From a bacterium (GTDB taxonomy: Bacteria; Latescibacterota; UBA2968): a stretch of 5,556 nucleotides of DNA. The notes under the pieces were generated by a model that was not told the origin of the DNA, searched no databases, and saw nothing but the letters and a program-made list of their open reading frames with translations. Below, one piece after another: positions 5,471-5,556 of the stretch (position 1 is the first letter of the stretch; each line of letters begins with the position of its first letter). Both the position numbers and the translations under genes were made by a program. The stretch covers positions 1 to 5,556 of the forward strand of contig JAPUJS010000526.1 in the NCBI GenBank assembly GCA_027296045.1, given 5' to 3'.

Positions 5471-5497
5471 TTATCGACACTTTCAAAAAGTGCTTTA
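5471..5497 (-). promoter_or_regulatory. Sigma-28 (FliA) promoter of flagellin
   Basis: The minus strand reads TAAA (5497-5494), exactly 15 bp, then GTCGATAA (5478-5471). The established sigma-28 consensus is TAAA-N15-GCCGATAA, so 11 of 12 positions match with correct spacing. Transcription would begin near 5463 and give a leader of about 165 nt. This makes the gene a late, FliA/SigD-dependent flagellar gene under FlgM-type checkpoint control in organisms that have FlgM. Confidence 0.9.
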
Positions 5498-5556
5498 GAA
5501 CTTTTTTGGGGTTCCCTGTTTGCCGCCCCACCTGCAAGAGACTTGATTTTATCCAG

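Noticed and set aside
5500..5530. GGGG and CCCC arms next to a T6/A6 run near the right edge
   Set aside because: On the minus strand the stem is followed by A, not T, and on the plus strand the T run precedes the stem. It is not a terminator in either direction.
1..5556. tRNA, rRNA, CRISPR array, insertion sequence or prophage signals
   Set aside because: I saw no cloverleaf with acceptor and TPsiC consensus, no regularly spaced repeats beyond the two-copy 17-mer, and no transposase or integrase motif in any frame.

Overview
This 5.6 kb chromosomal window comes from a flagellated bacterium of moderate GC content. It holds ordinary housekeeping, transport and motility genes, plus one sizeable protein I do not recognise. 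Genes are spaced widely, each with its own promoter-like and terminator-like signals, and there is no sign of mobile DNA, CRISPR or RNA genes. The phylum cannot be fixed from this sequence. The flagellin and the MetH N-terminus are both of widespread bacterial type, and any narrower placement would be a guess.

Layout from left to right: (1) the extreme N-terminus of a methionine synthase (metH) on the minus strand, cut by the window edge, with a good sigma-70-type promoter. (2) A strong minus-strand hairpin that probably ends the transcript of the next gene. (3) A 453-codon minus-strand gene of unknown function. (4) A 233-bp intergenic stretch with two copies of a 17-bp direct repeat, a hairpin and a probable promoter. 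(5) A minus-strand TauE/SafE-family membrane permease. (6) A compact divergent promoter region with a dyad between the two -35 boxes. (7) A plus-strand 12-helix MFS transporter with an antiporter-type motif. (8) A textbook UUCG-loop terminator closing (9) a minus-strand flagellin gene, driven by a near-perfect sigma-28 promoter and carrying a long leader RNA.

The permease and the MFS transporter share one control region, so they may be co-regulated or mutually exclusive in expression. The flagellin gene is a monocistronic late flagellar unit: sigma-28 promoter, structured leader, strong Shine-Dalgarno sequence, GTG start and strong terminator. Its leader is the most interesting part of the window. 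Two hairpins present GGA in their loops, one of them enclosing the Shine-Dalgarno sequence, in an arrangement resembling the two-site CsrA control described for Bacillus subtilis hag. I see no evidence of a wholly new multi-gene system. The real unknowns are the 453-aa protein, the flagellin leader, the divergent operator candidate and a strong-looking promoter antisense to the MFS gene.
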